A DNA stretch of 21,415 nt from a virus: positions 1 through 21,415 of IMG/VR virus record IMGVR_UViG_3300020118_000024. One strand, 5' to 3'. Shown here one piece after another: positions 12,309-21,144 of this stretch (the first letter of the stretch is position 1; each line of letters starts with the position of its first letter). Both the position numbers and the translations under genes were made by a program. The notes under the pieces were generated by a model. The model saw nothing but the letters and a program-made list of their open reading frames with translations, ran no database searches and was not told the origin of the DNA.

Positions 12309-14219
12309 TTAAATATGGTTTTTCTCAACTAAAGCCCTAACACTATTTTGCGCAAAGGTTATATCGCTTTCTGCTACGAAGACTTTTAGCGGTTGCTGGG
12401 CATTTATCCCTCCTGTCACTGTCTGTCCTATTTGGTTAGCCTGACTAGCTACGAAGCCTACGCTGGGTTGGCTAGATCTGCTCATAGTAGGCGCAGAAGG
12501 CGAACCACCTGAGCCTATTGCAGACAACGCTTTGGCGGTTGCTGCCACGGAAGAGGCTATTCCGAGCCCTGCACTAACATCATTAAGGATTGTTTCGGTT
12601 GCCGCTAAAGCTTCGCCCCCCGGAAGCAAGGCATATTTTAAATTCACTGCCGCATTAGCCGCCTGTGTATTGATAATAATTTTCGCTACCCCTACTGCAT
12701 TCTCTGCTATGATCGCCCCAGATTGTAAAGCTTTACTTTTAGGTGCGAGGGATTGAATAAGTTGCGCCCCTTGTGTAATAATATTTAAAGTACTGTCTTG
12801 GACTGACTTTTTATGATTAAGCACTGCAGTATCCGTAGCTATTGTGAGCTTTGCAGCGGCTTCTTCGGCATCGGTCAGCCTTTTCAGGAAATCTTCTTTG
12901 TCTTTTACTTTTGCATCTTGGTCTCTTTTATCGGCTTTTACCTTTTGTTCAATTAAAGCCGTCTGCACTTCATCATCTTTCGCAGCCATGTCCTTCAAGT
13001 CCTTCTCTCTGTCTGCAATTCTTTTGGCCTTATCTTTCTCCTTCTGCGTTTGTGTTTTTTGGTCGGCTTTGTCTTGTATGTCTTGGTGTTTTTGATTTGA
13101 AGCGATTTGCGCATTTAAAGCAGTAAGAGTTTGGTCGTTTATAGCTTTATTTACATCATCATTAGCTTTAGTATAACTGTCTTTTGCTGCATCTCTGGCA
13201 TCGGTTGCGCTTTTTATAATATCTTCATTACCAGAGCGCAAAGCTTTTGATAAGTTTTCTTGTGAATCAGTTAAATTCTTATAGGCATCGCGTGCGTTCT
13301 GTAGCGCCGTTGACGAAGCAAGTTGCTTTTGGCTCGCTATTATCTTCTGTATTTGTGCATCGCTCGCGCCTAGAGCTTTAGCCCTAGCGACCTCGATAGC
13401 ATTAGCGCTTTCTGTTGTGCTTTTATTTTCTTCTATTGACGCTTCTAGTTTATCTGTAGCTAGTTTATTAGCATTGACTGCGTTTGTGGTCTTTTGTAGT
13501 TGAGCTTCACTTTTCTTGCTGTATTCTATCCAAGCGTAGGTTGCAACCCCTACCGCAGCTATAGCAGACGCCAGAAGAATGTAAGGGTTTTGTTTTGCAA
13601 CAAGGTTTAATATTTTCTGTGCCGCCGTAGTTTCTTCGGTTACAACAAGTTCTGCCTGTCGGGCTGCGACTATTTTGGCAAAGGTATCGGTAACAATAGA
13701 TTTGAATACTTTGAACTGATCGCCTAAATTCGAAAGATTACTTACTGCATCACTGAAAGCCATTGCCGCCTGTACTTTCAAAAGTTTCTCTTGCGTATCT
13801 TTTGATTGATCGCCGAAGAGAGCCATCCCGGCAGTAACTCCTTGCAGTCCGGTTCCTGCAATTTGGGTGGCAGCGCCAAGAGCTTTCATTTTCTGATCAG
13901 GATTGAAGCCTTTGGTTAAATCGCTTGCCGCTTGCATTTGGTCTTTCAACTCAGCGACCCCTTTAGCCGCATTTATGGCTTGCGTAGAGGTCTCACCATG
14001 GAGTTGGATAGCTTTTTGCAATTCCACATTAGCTTCTTTGATCTGCACTTTAAGAGTCTTATAGCCCGCATTTTGTTTCTCAGTCGCTTTGGCGGCTTCT
14101 TCGGTGCTAGTTGTCGTATCATCAATTGAAGCATTAAGATTATTAATGTCTCCCGCTACTTGTCCCGCATTCGTATTAAACTTTAAGGAAATTTGTTCCT
14201 CTTCTGAATTGTCTGCCAT
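12309..14219 (-). CDS. Tail tape measure protein
   Basis: A 636-aa long helical protein. Residues 1-110 are polar and helical. LFGDQSKDTQEKLLKVQAAM (134-153) is a motif common in Bacteroidota tape measures. A strong hydrophobic segment lies at about 211-231 (PYILLASAIAAVGVATYAWI). A long charged coiled coil follows (about 240-470, for example QTQKEKDKAKRIADREKDLK). The Ala/Gly-rich hydrophobic C-terminal third ends with VFVAESDITFAQNSVRAL. The tape measure sets tail length and is ejected with the DNA. At about 1.5 angstrom per residue it would specify a tail of roughly 95 nm, which fits a siphovirus (estimate). It starts 1 nt after the 766-aa tail protein. No chaperone pair with a frameshift is seen before it. 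Confidence 0.88.
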   Translation of the reverse strand: MADNSEEEQISLKFNTNAGQVAGDINNLNASIDDTTTSTEEAAKATEKQNAGYKTLKVQIKEANVELQKAIQLHGETSTQAINAAKGVAELKDQMQAASDLTKGFNPDQKMKALGAATQIAGTGLQGVTAGMALFGDQSKDTQEKLLKVQAAMAFSDAVSNLSNLGDQFKVFKSIVTDTFAKIVAARQAELVVTEETTAAQKILNLVAKQNPYILLASAIAAVGVATYAWIEYSKKSEAQLQKTTNAVNANKLATDKLEASIEENKSTTESANAIEVARAKALGASDAQIQKIIASQKQLASSTALQNARDAYKNLTDSQENLSKALRSGNEDIIKSATDARDAAKDSYTKANDDVNKAINDQTLTALNAQIASNQKHQDIQDKADQKTQTQKEKDKAKRIADREKDLKDMAAKDDEVQTALIEQKVKADKRDQDAKVKDKEDFLKRLTDAEEAAAKLTIATDTAVLNHKKSVQDSTLNIITQGAQLIQSLAPKSKALQSGAIIAENAVGVAKIIINTQAANAAVNLKYALLPGGEALAATETILNDVSAGLGIASSVAATAKALSAIGSGGSPSAPTMSRSSQPSVGFVASQANQIGQTVTGGINAQQPLKVFVAESDITFAQNSVRALVEKNHI

Positions 14220-14220
14220 C

Positions 14221-16521
14221 TTAATAATTTAATAAGTTCATTTTTGAAGCTCCTGTAGTCATGTCTATACTCGCGTCAAGGATACTGTATTTTGTTTCGC
14301 CTATGATAATATCATTTTGAAGACGAAAGCCACTCGTAGGCTGATCTGTTGATGAAGTTCCTGTTAAAGGAATTGCTCTAGCAGGTAGTGTCATTGTAAC
14401 CGCATTCGCCATAGAGGAGGTACTTAATAACCTTTGTATTTGCGCATCATAATAAAGTAAGTAAAGCGAGTTATTATACAAGTAAGTGAAATCATTTATA
14501 GGACTGAATGAAAGAGTATGTCCTTGTCCTTGTAAATCTACTGGCGAAGTTCTGATATACCCATCAAGTTCATTCGCAAGGCTTCGAGCATATACACTCA
14601 AAGGCTTATCCGATAAATCAACAAAACCATTATTATAAAACAAAGTAAGCTCCCCGAAGTTAGGTTTATAAATGCCGTTGGCGTCCGGTGGGTCTACGGT
14701 AAACCCATAAGCTGTATAAACTGTTCCCGAGCCGTTTAAAAGTTCTGGCTTTATAATAGAGAATTGTGTTTGTACCGTAAACTCGTTAGGATGCAAAGGC
14801 TTTACTACCGGGTATTTATTTTGTCCGTATTGAGTGCGGAGAGCATCAAAAGCATTTGAGGCTTCGAACACTTTCACATTCGAATAGTATTTAGATTCTA
14901 CGTGTTGGAAGTTAAAGCAATTATACGGCGTCGGGATAGATCTCTCTATAGAGTCTATATTCACATAATCGGTATAATCATATGTTTGCTTAACAAAAGA
15001 TTGATCTGTACCGACCGGAGCGGAGACTATATCGCTAGGGGTAAGCCAGTATAAAGAATCAGAAGAGACCATCTCTAAGTCTAAGTCTTTTCTGCCCGTA
15101 GGCAGTGCTGATATATTGAACATCTTAAAATAAGAAGTTAAAAAGTCAATTATCTTCATCGGAGGCAAAGACTTAAATAGATCAATACTGCCCCCGCCAA
15201 CGGAAGTCATATTAGCATTGCTTAAACTTTCATTTTTATATTTCGCTCGTTCTACAGACCCAAAACCGAAATAAGTATAGTGGTGGTAATATTGCTGTCT
15301 TACGGCAATATCCATAGAGTCGTAAGTAAAGGACTGCTGCGGGGTAGCTCTTATCTTAAAAGAAATCGAAGGAGCATAAGAAGGCAAATAAGAAGGGTCG
15401 TCTTTAATGAAAATATCACATTCTAAATATTTATTTACCGAAGTCGCTTCTCCTGAATTATAGATCGCCCCCGTTGAAGGATTATAGACATCAAATTTAA
15501 AATCGCAATCCCCTATCGCATCAATTCTTATGACATTATGCAATTTTATATTTACCCAGAAGCCGCCGTCCCATCTATCTGGATAAAAAGAATTAGCTGT
15601 GTCTAGTGTCAATGTAATAAGATCGGTAGCAGGATTTGACGAAACGATATACCTAGGGAATGATGTTAAGCCATCTCCTCCGTCATCATTTTGAGAATCG
15701 TATTGTTCTGTTGCTGCTAAACTATTAATTAAATCAACCGTGCTAGCCGTTTGAATATTCATAGTTTCATTGTTGCACCATACAAAAAGACCTTGGAACT
15801 CACTACGTGATTCAATAGGGCTTATAACATTGAGTTTGTATTTAAGTTTTATAGCGTTCAGAATAGCCGCGAAACTTATTGCCGGACGAACCTCCCTAAT
15901 ATTTATTCCTGCTGCTGGATTAACATTTCTAGTATCATAATAAATGTTATTAAGCTTTCCAGAAGCTGGCTCTGGATCATAACACCATACTCGATTATTT
16001 GAAATAAGCGGTACAAAGTAAGATCCTGCTGTAATTGAATTACCGGAGGTAAAACCTTGCAAATTCATTAAATCATAAACTAAATTGGCATCGGTATAAG
16101 GCACAATCGCGGTAGTTAAGTTCTGGATAGTATCCTCTCCTACAATATCTTTCAAAGCTACCATACCCGAAGCGAAATCACAAGAATACTCAGTAGTCTC
16201 TAAATGCGTCAGCGATATAGCTGATACCGTTAGCTTACCTGATTGAAAAGGAATGCCTCCGATATATATTTTACAGTCGTATATATTTGATCCCGAAGTT
16301 CTGTAGATCTTAGTATCTCCGATAAAGCCTAAGGCAAGCTTATTCTTTTCGGTAGCTGGTATTTTGAAAGACTGAGTATATGGATTATATATCTTCGAAA
16401 TATCATTGGTATCCTTTAGAACCATTTTAAGATTGATCGCTTCGCCTTCTTTCAGATCTAATAAAATATATCTTGGGAAGGGTGAAGTATCAGCTTTGTC
16501 TTGTATATATAGCTTTACCAT
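14221..16521 (-). CDS. Large tail-tip/baseplate structural protein
   Basis: A 766-aa protein. Its N-terminus LDLKEGEAINLKMVLKDTND (21-40) followed by NPYTQSFKIPATEKN (46-60) is the start I associate with a Bacteroidota phage tail protein family, where a DI...N.YSQxFxxPAxxxN motif leads a large beta protein. The rest is beta-rich with many Tyr, Asn and Pro residues, and no signal peptide or membrane helices. It directly follows the 382-aa tail protein (adjacent TAA ATG) and precedes the tape measure. By position it should be a tail-tip/hub component (Dit/Tal-like role), an inference from neighbours. No peptidoglycan-hydrolase domain is visible. Confidence 0.72.
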   Translation of the reverse strand: MVKLYIQDKADTSPFPRYILLDLKEGEAINLKMVLKDTNDISKIYNPYTQSFKIPATEKNKLALGFIGDTKIYRTSGSNIYDCKIYIGGIPFQSGKLTVSAISLTHLETTEYSCDFASGMVALKDIVGEDTIQNLTTAIVPYTDANLVYDLMNLQGFTSGNSITAGSYFVPLISNNRVWCYDPEPASGKLNNIYYDTRNVNPAAGINIREVRPAISFAAILNAIKLKYKLNVISPIESRSEFQGLFVWCNNETMNIQTASTVDLINSLAATEQYDSQNDDGGDGLTSFPRYIVSSNPATDLITLTLDTANSFYPDRWDGGFWVNIKLHNVIRIDAIGDCDFKFDVYNPSTGAIYNSGEATSVNKYLECDIFIKDDPSYLPSYAPSISFKIRATPQQSFTYDSMDIAVRQQYYHHYTYFGFGSVERAKYKNESLSNANMTSVGGGSIDLFKSLPPMKIIDFLTSYFKMFNISALPTGRKDLDLEMVSSDSLYWLTPSDIVSAPVGTDQSFVKQTYDYTDYVNIDSIERSIPTPYNCFNFQHVESKYYSNVKVFEASNAFDALRTQYGQNKYPVVKPLHPNEFTVQTQFSIIKPELLNGSGTVYTAYGFTVDPPDANGIYKPNFGELTLFYNNGFVDLSDKPLSVYARSLANELDGYIRTSPVDLQGQGHTLSFSPINDFTYLYNNSLYLLYYDAQIQRLLSTSSMANAVTMTLPARAIPLTGTSSTDQPTSGFRLQNDIIIGETKYSILDASIDMTTGASKMNLLNY

Positions 16522-17670
16522 TTATCGAACATTATTTATAAAGCTGTTAGTCTCGTCGAAGGTCAAATCGTATGATATTTTATTTTTATCGTTCAATTTT
16601 GATTTATGGATATATGAGGTATTCGTACAAATAACTGGGATCTGTTTAAAGTTAGAATAGAAGCCTAAACTACTTACTGTTACCGCAGTAGTATCAGCCG
16701 TAATAGTTGTATCATCTGCTGATGCCGTAGTAGTGTCTGCCGTCATTCCTACTTGTGCCGAAGTAATTACCGCCCCGGAGAACGCCACCAAATAAACTTT
16801 TGGGCTATAGATCAATTCTTGTATCTGGTAGATCATGCTCTCATCTAAAGCTCCGGTATTAATGGTATATGAAACCTTAGAAGCTTTCTGTCCTTGCATA
16901 ACTGAATGCTTAATCGAATTATTGATATGTAAAGGATCTCGATAAGTTCGATTATATGAATTACCTGAAATAGTTTCGTTTGTTACAATTTTCCCGAAAG
17001 GAGTAAAGGTATCCCACAAGCCAAGTTTATTCAAATAGGCGATTAGATAAGGGCTTCCTGTTTGGCAGTCTGGATTATAAGGAACTATTGGAGTCTGCGC
17101 TATCATTCCTACCGTCGCCTTATTACCGCTATGTGAAGTAGCTGCTACGGTTGTCAATCTAAAATCACAATCATCGTAAAGAATATTTCGCGCCCATTTG
17201 CGCGCAGAGCCTTCGTCTTCATAAGTCGAATAAGGTAGACCTTTCTGCTCATAATTACCACGGAAGCCAAGAGTTGCGAAGTTTGTTCCGTATTGGACTA
17301 TCCCGCCCCCAGAAGAAAGTCTAGTTACTATCTGCCAGTAAACCCCCTCGCCAGCAAGCGTTGCAGCTTTTACATTATTATAGTTCCATTGGGGATTAGA
17401 CTCGTTTACATTGCTAGCCACAATGTAAGACCTGATTTGTTCGCTGATCTCGAAAGCAACATAGGTATCTGCTGCGGAAACTAAAGGAATTCCCCGATAA
17501 GATATTTGTGGGGTAGTTGGTAAGTCTGCAGTCTGATAACCTCTCCAAATGTATAAGTCTAAGTCTACAGGGGCGGAAGTAGTTATATCAATATGGATTG
17601 GGCTGCCTGCAAAATATATCTGTGATCTATCGGATATGTTCGTAAGAGTTGGCGTTGCTATTGGTGTCAT
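16522..17670 (-). CDS. Tail protein (distal-tail-like) with Thr/Asp low-complexity insert
   Basis: A 382-aa beta-rich protein. Motifs: ISDRSQIYFAGSPIHIDITT (12-31); SYRGIPLVSAADTYVAFEIS (57-76) leading to EQIRSYI; and a C-terminus DKNKISYDLTFDETNSFINN (361-380). The ending resembles the NKIxYxxxFxxxxxxINNVR close of a Bacteroidota phage tail protein that precedes the large tail-tip gene. Residues 309-332 are a degenerate low-complexity insert (MTADTTTASADDTTITADTT) between the SPKVYLVAFSG strand and SSLGFYSNFKQIPVI. It abuts both neighbours without a gap. Likely role: distal tail protein joining tube and tip, inferred from position. Confidence 0.7.
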   Translation of the reverse strand: MTPIATPTLTNISDRSQIYFAGSPIHIDITTSAPVDLDLYIWRGYQTADLPTTPQISYRGIPLVSAADTYVAFEISEQIRSYIVASNVNESNPQWNYNNVKAATLAGEGVYWQIVTRLSSGGGIVQYGTNFATLGFRGNYEQKGLPYSTYEDEGSARKWARNILYDDCDFRLTTVAATSHSGNKATVGMIAQTPIVPYNPDCQTGSPYLIAYLNKLGLWDTFTPFGKIVTNETISGNSYNRTYRDPLHINNSIKHSVMQGQKASKVSYTINTGALDESMIYQIQELIYSPKVYLVAFSGAVITSAQVGMTADTTTASADDTTITADTTAVTVSSLGFYSNFKQIPVICTNTSYIHKSKLNDKNKISYDLTFDETNSFINNVR

Positions 17671-18042
17671 TTATTTCTTTCTAAAAGGGGAGAGTAAATA
17701 GTCAGTAAGTTCTTTTTTTATATGTTCTACGCCCTCGGGCTTCATGTCGTCAATAGTAATTCTCAAAGCATTATACGGCGGCGAAGGATATGCTCCTTGT
17801 TTACTTTCACGCTTTGGCATCGGCACGTTGTTCGGAGTTATCCATTTACCATAAATATTTTGTGTAAAGTTCAACTGCGTATAGGGTTTAACAAAAAAGT
17901 TTATTGAAGGTTTTAAATTGTTCTCGTCTACCCTTGTAAGCTGCTTTGCTTCAAATCGTATCTGAGCACCAAGATAATTAAGTTGCCTTTTTATTATCGC
18001 GTCCACTTGTCTTTCCTGTAGAGTCCTTTGTTTCTTTGCCAT
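17671..18042 (-). CDS. Small basic tail-completion-like protein (123 aa)
   Basis: A 123-aa basic protein (N-terminus MAKKQRTLQERQVDAIIKRQ) with a middle beta part (NLKPSINFFVKPYTQLNFTQ) and a segment AYPSPPYNALRITIDDM. No named family. Position in a run of three small genes between terminase and tail tip suggests a head-tail joining or tail completion protein. It overlaps the upstream 142-aa gene by 65 nt in another frame, which is long. No obvious later ATG exists, so the overlap appears real unless a GTG or TTG start is used. It directly abuts the 382-aa gene. Confidence 0.65.
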   Translation of the reverse strand: MAKKQRTLQERQVDAIIKRQLNYLGAQIRFEAKQLTRVDENNLKPSINFFVKPYTQLNFTQNIYGKWITPNNVPMPKRESKQGAYPSPPYNALRITIDDMKPEGVEHIKKELTDYLLSPFRKK

Positions 18043-18406
18043 TTTTAGCTAGTGCATTTAAGAATTTCTTAATATTCCTTGAAGCTCCTGTATGTGTCCC
18101 AATATTCGTGCTTCGTAGTATCTTACCCGATTTAGTTTTAAGTGTTCCGGTATAAGGTTGTCCATCTTCTCCGATTAAAATAACCTGCCATTGTATTTCA
18201 CGAGGCATCATAGTTATTGCATTCTGAACTAAATCAGAATTGTCATTATACATCCCATAGAACATTTCCTTGAAAATGATATTTCCGCGACTTAGATAAC
18301 GGTAGAGAGATCGATATAATCGCCCTGTATCATAATGCGCGGACTTTTTAGTCTTATCTATTACTTCTTGGGCGATTCGTAGCTTATCAGCATCGGTATA
18401 TTCCAC
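17978..18406 (-). CDS. Tail completion protein (HK97 gp10-like), GTG start
   Basis: A 142-aa protein. YDTGRLYRSLYRYLSRGNII (25-44) contains the DTGxLxxSL motif typical of gp10-like tail-completion proteins, and FKEMFYGMYNDNSDLVQNAI follows it. The C-terminus is Lys/Gly/Ser/Thr-rich (GKTSGRDNKKAT). The start is GTG at 18406, sharing its G with the TAG stop of the preceding gene (TAGTG). No usable ATG lies nearby. The family match rests on the DTG motif and length. It would help close the head-tail interface. Confidence 0.65.
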   Translation of the reverse strand: MEYTDADKLRIAQEVIDKTKKSAHYDTGRLYRSLYRYLSRGNIIFKEMFYGMYNDNSDLVQNAITMMPREIQWQVILIGEDGQPYTGTLKTKSGKILRSTNIGTHTGASRNIKKFLNALAKNGKETKDSTGKTSGRDNKKAT

Positions 18407-18855
18407 TAGATACAGTTGTTTTGTATAGTTAAATCTACTTCAAAAGTAACTCCATCTAAACTATTACGCTCTGCTCTGGATTTAATGCTGATCTTCGATA
18501 TAGAAGCAATTCCAATATTGTCATCATTATTCAATCGTGAAATAGTATTAATGAAATCAACCGCGATAGAATGGCACTCGTTGATATTATCAATGTAATT
18601 AGTTCCCGCCATTAACTTAGTATTGTCAGATTCCTTCGAAATATTGCGTTGAGCATAAACTGAAATAGCTAGGGTTACTTCGACTAAAGGATCTAGTACT
18701 TCGCTTTCTAACAATTCAATAGATACCAAAGGATAAATATTCTCTTTGGCTTTATCGATAATCGAATCGTCAACAATCTCGATAGTATTTACTAAAGGAT
18801 TAATGTCGAATGAATCGACAACGAATTTTAGCAAGGTGCTTATTTGATTTGCCAT
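18406..18855 (-). CDS. Tail terminator-like protein (149 aa)
   Basis: A 149-aa alpha/beta protein. YPLVSIELLESEVLDPLVEV (41-60) continuing to TLAISVYAQRN, then a helical HSIAVDFINTISRLNNDD and a closing strand DGVTFEVDLTIQN. The strand-helix-strand pattern and position in the run of small completion genes fit a tail terminator protein capping the tail tube. No decisive motif is visible. It starts directly after the 189-aa gene stop and shares 1 nt with the GTG start of the next gene. Confidence 0.6.
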   Translation of the reverse strand: MANQISTLLKFVVDSFDINPLVNTIEIVDDSIIDKAKENIYPLVSIELLESEVLDPLVEVTLAISVYAQRNISKESDNTKLMAGTNYIDNINECHSIAVDFINTISRLNNDDNIGIASISKISIKSRAERNSLDGVTFEVDLTIQNNCI

Positions 18856-19425
18856 CTATTTTATATTCTCAATTGATTTTCTTTTCATTAAATATCCTGC
18901 GAAGTGTAAAAACTTATCAGTCTCCCAATCCAAAACCTGATCAGATTTAGTGAAGTCCCCTACACAGATTAAATCCAGCATCATCATATATCCCGTGTAC
19001 TCTTCTGCAAATTCTCGCCTTAGCTCAGAGCCTTGCGTTTGCTCTCCGGGTAATCCATAGCTTTGAGGGTTATAAACATTCGGAAATCTCTCTTTCAAGG
19101 CTTCCGATTCCTTTCGATATTTCAAAAGTACCGCTTTTAGATCTTCTATGTAGAACGATTCTAAATTATTTTTATTTAGGTAAAGCTTAACAAAGGCTTC
19201 GAAGTTTTCATCTACTAAATAATTTTCTAAATCAATGAAATCCCCTACCCGGCATTTAGCTAGAGATGGAATAGTTTTGAAACGGAGTTTACCTTCGCGA
19301 AGTAACGCAGCTTCTATCTCTTGCATATTGGCTTTGCGCCCAAATATGCCTTGCACGTCCTGTTCTGTTAGATCCGTGCCAAATGCTTTTAAAGCTTCAT
19401 ATTGTGCTAAATTTATCCTACGCAT
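18856..19425 (-). CDS. Conserved-looking phage protein of unknown function (189 aa)
   Basis: I do not recognise a named family. The N-terminal half is helical (AQYEALKAFGTDLTEQDVQG), then AKCRVGDFIDLENYLVDENF (56-75) resembles a GxFIDLEN stretch seen in Bacteroidota phage proteins. The C-terminus DWETDKFLHFAGYLMKRKSI (167-186) is amphipathic. No catalytic motif is seen. It overlaps the end of the terminase gene by 13 nt. It could be a tail assembly chaperone or adaptor. Its distance from the tape measure gene argues against a classic chaperone. Confidence 0.65.
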   Translation of the reverse strand: MRRINLAQYEALKAFGTDLTEQDVQGIFGRKANMQEIEAALLREGKLRFKTIPSLAKCRVGDFIDLENYLVDENFEAFVKLYLNKNNLESFYIEDLKAVLLKYRKESEALKERFPNVYNPQSYGLPGEQTQGSELRREFAEEYTGYMMMLDLICVGDFTKSDQVLDWETDKFLHFAGYLMKRKSIENIK

Positions 19426-20807
19426 ATTGTTCTGGATTTACCTCCATTAATGAAGGCTGAGTATTCTTTTCTAAACATCGTGCAGCAAATATAACGCAAA
19501 GTATCTGATGCGTGTCCGAACTCTTGATAGCTGGCGCCCGTTTCTTTATTCTTAATTACTTTCTTATCCATGCCCCCGTCTTCATTCTCTTGCGCATATT
19601 GGTAGTCATAGATAGAGCCTGCGCAATTCTTACCTATTGCTAACTGTCCTTCTGCAAACATATTATTAACAAATAGCTTCGACATTACTACACTCGGATT
19701 CTTTACTTCTATTTTGAACTGGGGACGGTAAACGGCTAAATATCCAGCTATCAATGAATAAAAGTTTGCACCCTTCTCAAGCTTTACGTCTTTCTTATTT
19801 GAGGTAGCATCGCCATAAACGAACAACCCGGAACGGTGTGCCAAATATCGCTCTGAGAATACTTGGCAAGTATGTTTTAAAGTATTCTTTGGATCTGGTA
19901 ACATGATCTCGTCTATCTGTGTTAGTACATCATTATGAAGCTGCCATACATTGCAAGTTAAATAAGGCTGTACGTTTTCATCAAAGGTTAAGTGCAAAGG
20001 TAATTCTGGGCGATAAGCGGTATTAAGTGTATTGCGGTTAACATCGAAGTCTTTAAAGAATTCGCCACCTGTGCGGAGTTTACCCCAATTACCCATGGCG
20101 TAGATTTGATAGTATGCATTGTCGCTTATTCTATCCTTCTCGAAGTCGTCAATCGTATGCTGATCAACAAACTTTCCCCCGACTATAAACTCGTTATCAA
20201 GATAGCAGGTTTTCAAAATAACCATATTGCCTGTAGCGTTTATTTGCTTTTGTTGTATAGTGGTCGGTAATTCCTTGAAGATTTCTTTGTCGAATATTTC
20301 TTTTTTAATAAAAGAGTTTTCCGAAACTGGGTTAAATATCCCGATAATCTGCTGCCCAACTTTACCTCTTAAACGTTTTCTAACTTGTTTGAAGTCTGCT
20401 AATTCAAATTGATTAAGCTCTTCCATACAGATTTTTTTAAAGCCCGTAAGCCCTTTGATCTTCTCTGAGTCATCTAAGCCTTTGAATACCGTATAGCTTC
20501 CGGTTATTTTGCATTTGATAAAGTTCTGCTGGATTATGAAGTAATCACTCAGCTCCCAATCTGAAATTATCTGTTTGAAATCGGCGAAAATTGAATCTTT
20601 TATATCTACCGAGTATTTACGAAAGATCAGAGTGTTATTAGCGTTGCCTTGAAGCATATACAAAATATCCCATTGGACAAAAGAATACGTCTTAGACGAA
20701 GAAGAACCTCCGTAAATAAACAAAAACCTTACAGAATTATCCTGTAAGGTTTTATCTATTTCGAAGTAGATTTTAGTAAAAAAGTCTTCGTCTATTTCTA
20801 ACTCCAT
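19413..20807 (-). CDS. terL: Large terminase subunit (ATPase/nuclease)
   Basis: A 464-aa packaging motor of the Terminase_3/PBSX type. Walker A is YGGSSSSKTYS (32-42). Walker B is KKICMEELNQF (124-134). The ATPase coupling region includes GIFNPVSENSF (156-166). The C-terminal RNase-H-like nuclease contributes likely metal-binding acids D276 (LTFDENVQPY), D333 (FVYGDATSNKK) and D435 (GHASDTLRYI). It pumps DNA into the prohead through the portal and cuts concatemers. It lies after the small terminase and a small ORF. Its start is preceded by TAATTTAA, without Shine-Dalgarno. Length is complete. Confidence 0.95.
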   Translation of the reverse strand: MELEIDEDFFTKIYFEIDKTLQDNSVRFLFIYGGSSSSKTYSFVQWDILYMLQGNANNTLIFRKYSVDIKDSIFADFKQIISDWELSDYFIIQQNFIKCKITGSYTVFKGLDDSEKIKGLTGFKKICMEELNQFELADFKQVRKRLRGKVGQQIIGIFNPVSENSFIKKEIFDKEIFKELPTTIQQKQINATGNMVILKTCYLDNEFIVGGKFVDQHTIDDFEKDRISDNAYYQIYAMGNWGKLRTGGEFFKDFDVNRNTLNTAYRPELPLHLTFDENVQPYLTCNVWQLHNDVLTQIDEIMLPDPKNTLKHTCQVFSERYLAHRSGLFVYGDATSNKKDVKLEKGANFYSLIAGYLAVYRPQFKIEVKNPSVVMSKLFVNNMFAEGQLAIGKNCAGSIYDYQYAQENEDGGMDKKVIKNKETGASYQEFGHASDTLRYICCTMFRKEYSAFINGGKSRTICVG

Positions 20808-20871
20808 TTAAATTATAATAGATTATTAGTTTTATTACTTGATTCGCGTAAGCCATTCATATAATAGGCTA

Positions 20872-21144
20872 TTAACTTTTGTGATCGCGTATATTGCTAC
20901 AGATGCGGGCATCAGACAAGCGTTCGTACATACTTAGATCTCGTAGTTTATATTTCTGGCGCAATTTGTTTATTGTTTTTTCGCAAGTCTCTAAGACATC
21001 CGACATCGTAGCCGATTGTAGGGATACATCTAGGCGAAGGACTTTAAAATTAAAAAGGCTATGAAAATAAATAATTTTAACTTTCACGATGTCAGTATTT
21101 AGATTTAGTCTAAATAAGATAATTGCATTTTTATAAATCCTCAT
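20872..21144 (-). CDS. Uncertain small ORF between small and large terminase
   Basis: A 90-codon ORF that overlaps the small terminase stop by 14 nt. The first half is hydrophobic and AT-driven in composition (KNAIILFRLNLNTDIVKVKI) and may not be coding. The second half, from an internal ATG at 21006 (MSDVLETCEKTINKLRQKYK), looks more like a protein, so translation may begin there, giving 44 aa. No family is recognised and no Shine-Dalgarno is present. It may be a small packaging-region protein or non-coding sequence around a packaging site. Confidence 0.4.
   Translation of the reverse strand: MRIYKNAIILFRLNLNTDIVKVKIIYFHSLFNFKVLRLDVSLQSATMSDVLETCEKTINKLRQKYKLRDLSMYERLSDARICSNIRDHKS

Noticed and set aside
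12844-13126. Plus-strand Ser/Phe/Leu-rich ORFs opposite the tape measure gene
   Set aside because: Composition is the mirror of the Lys/Ala-rich coiled coil on the other strand; no operon context.
17978-18042. Programmed frameshift joining the 142-aa and 123-aa genes
   Set aside because: No canonical X XXY YYZ slippery heptamer in the right frame, and the second gene has its own ATG with context.
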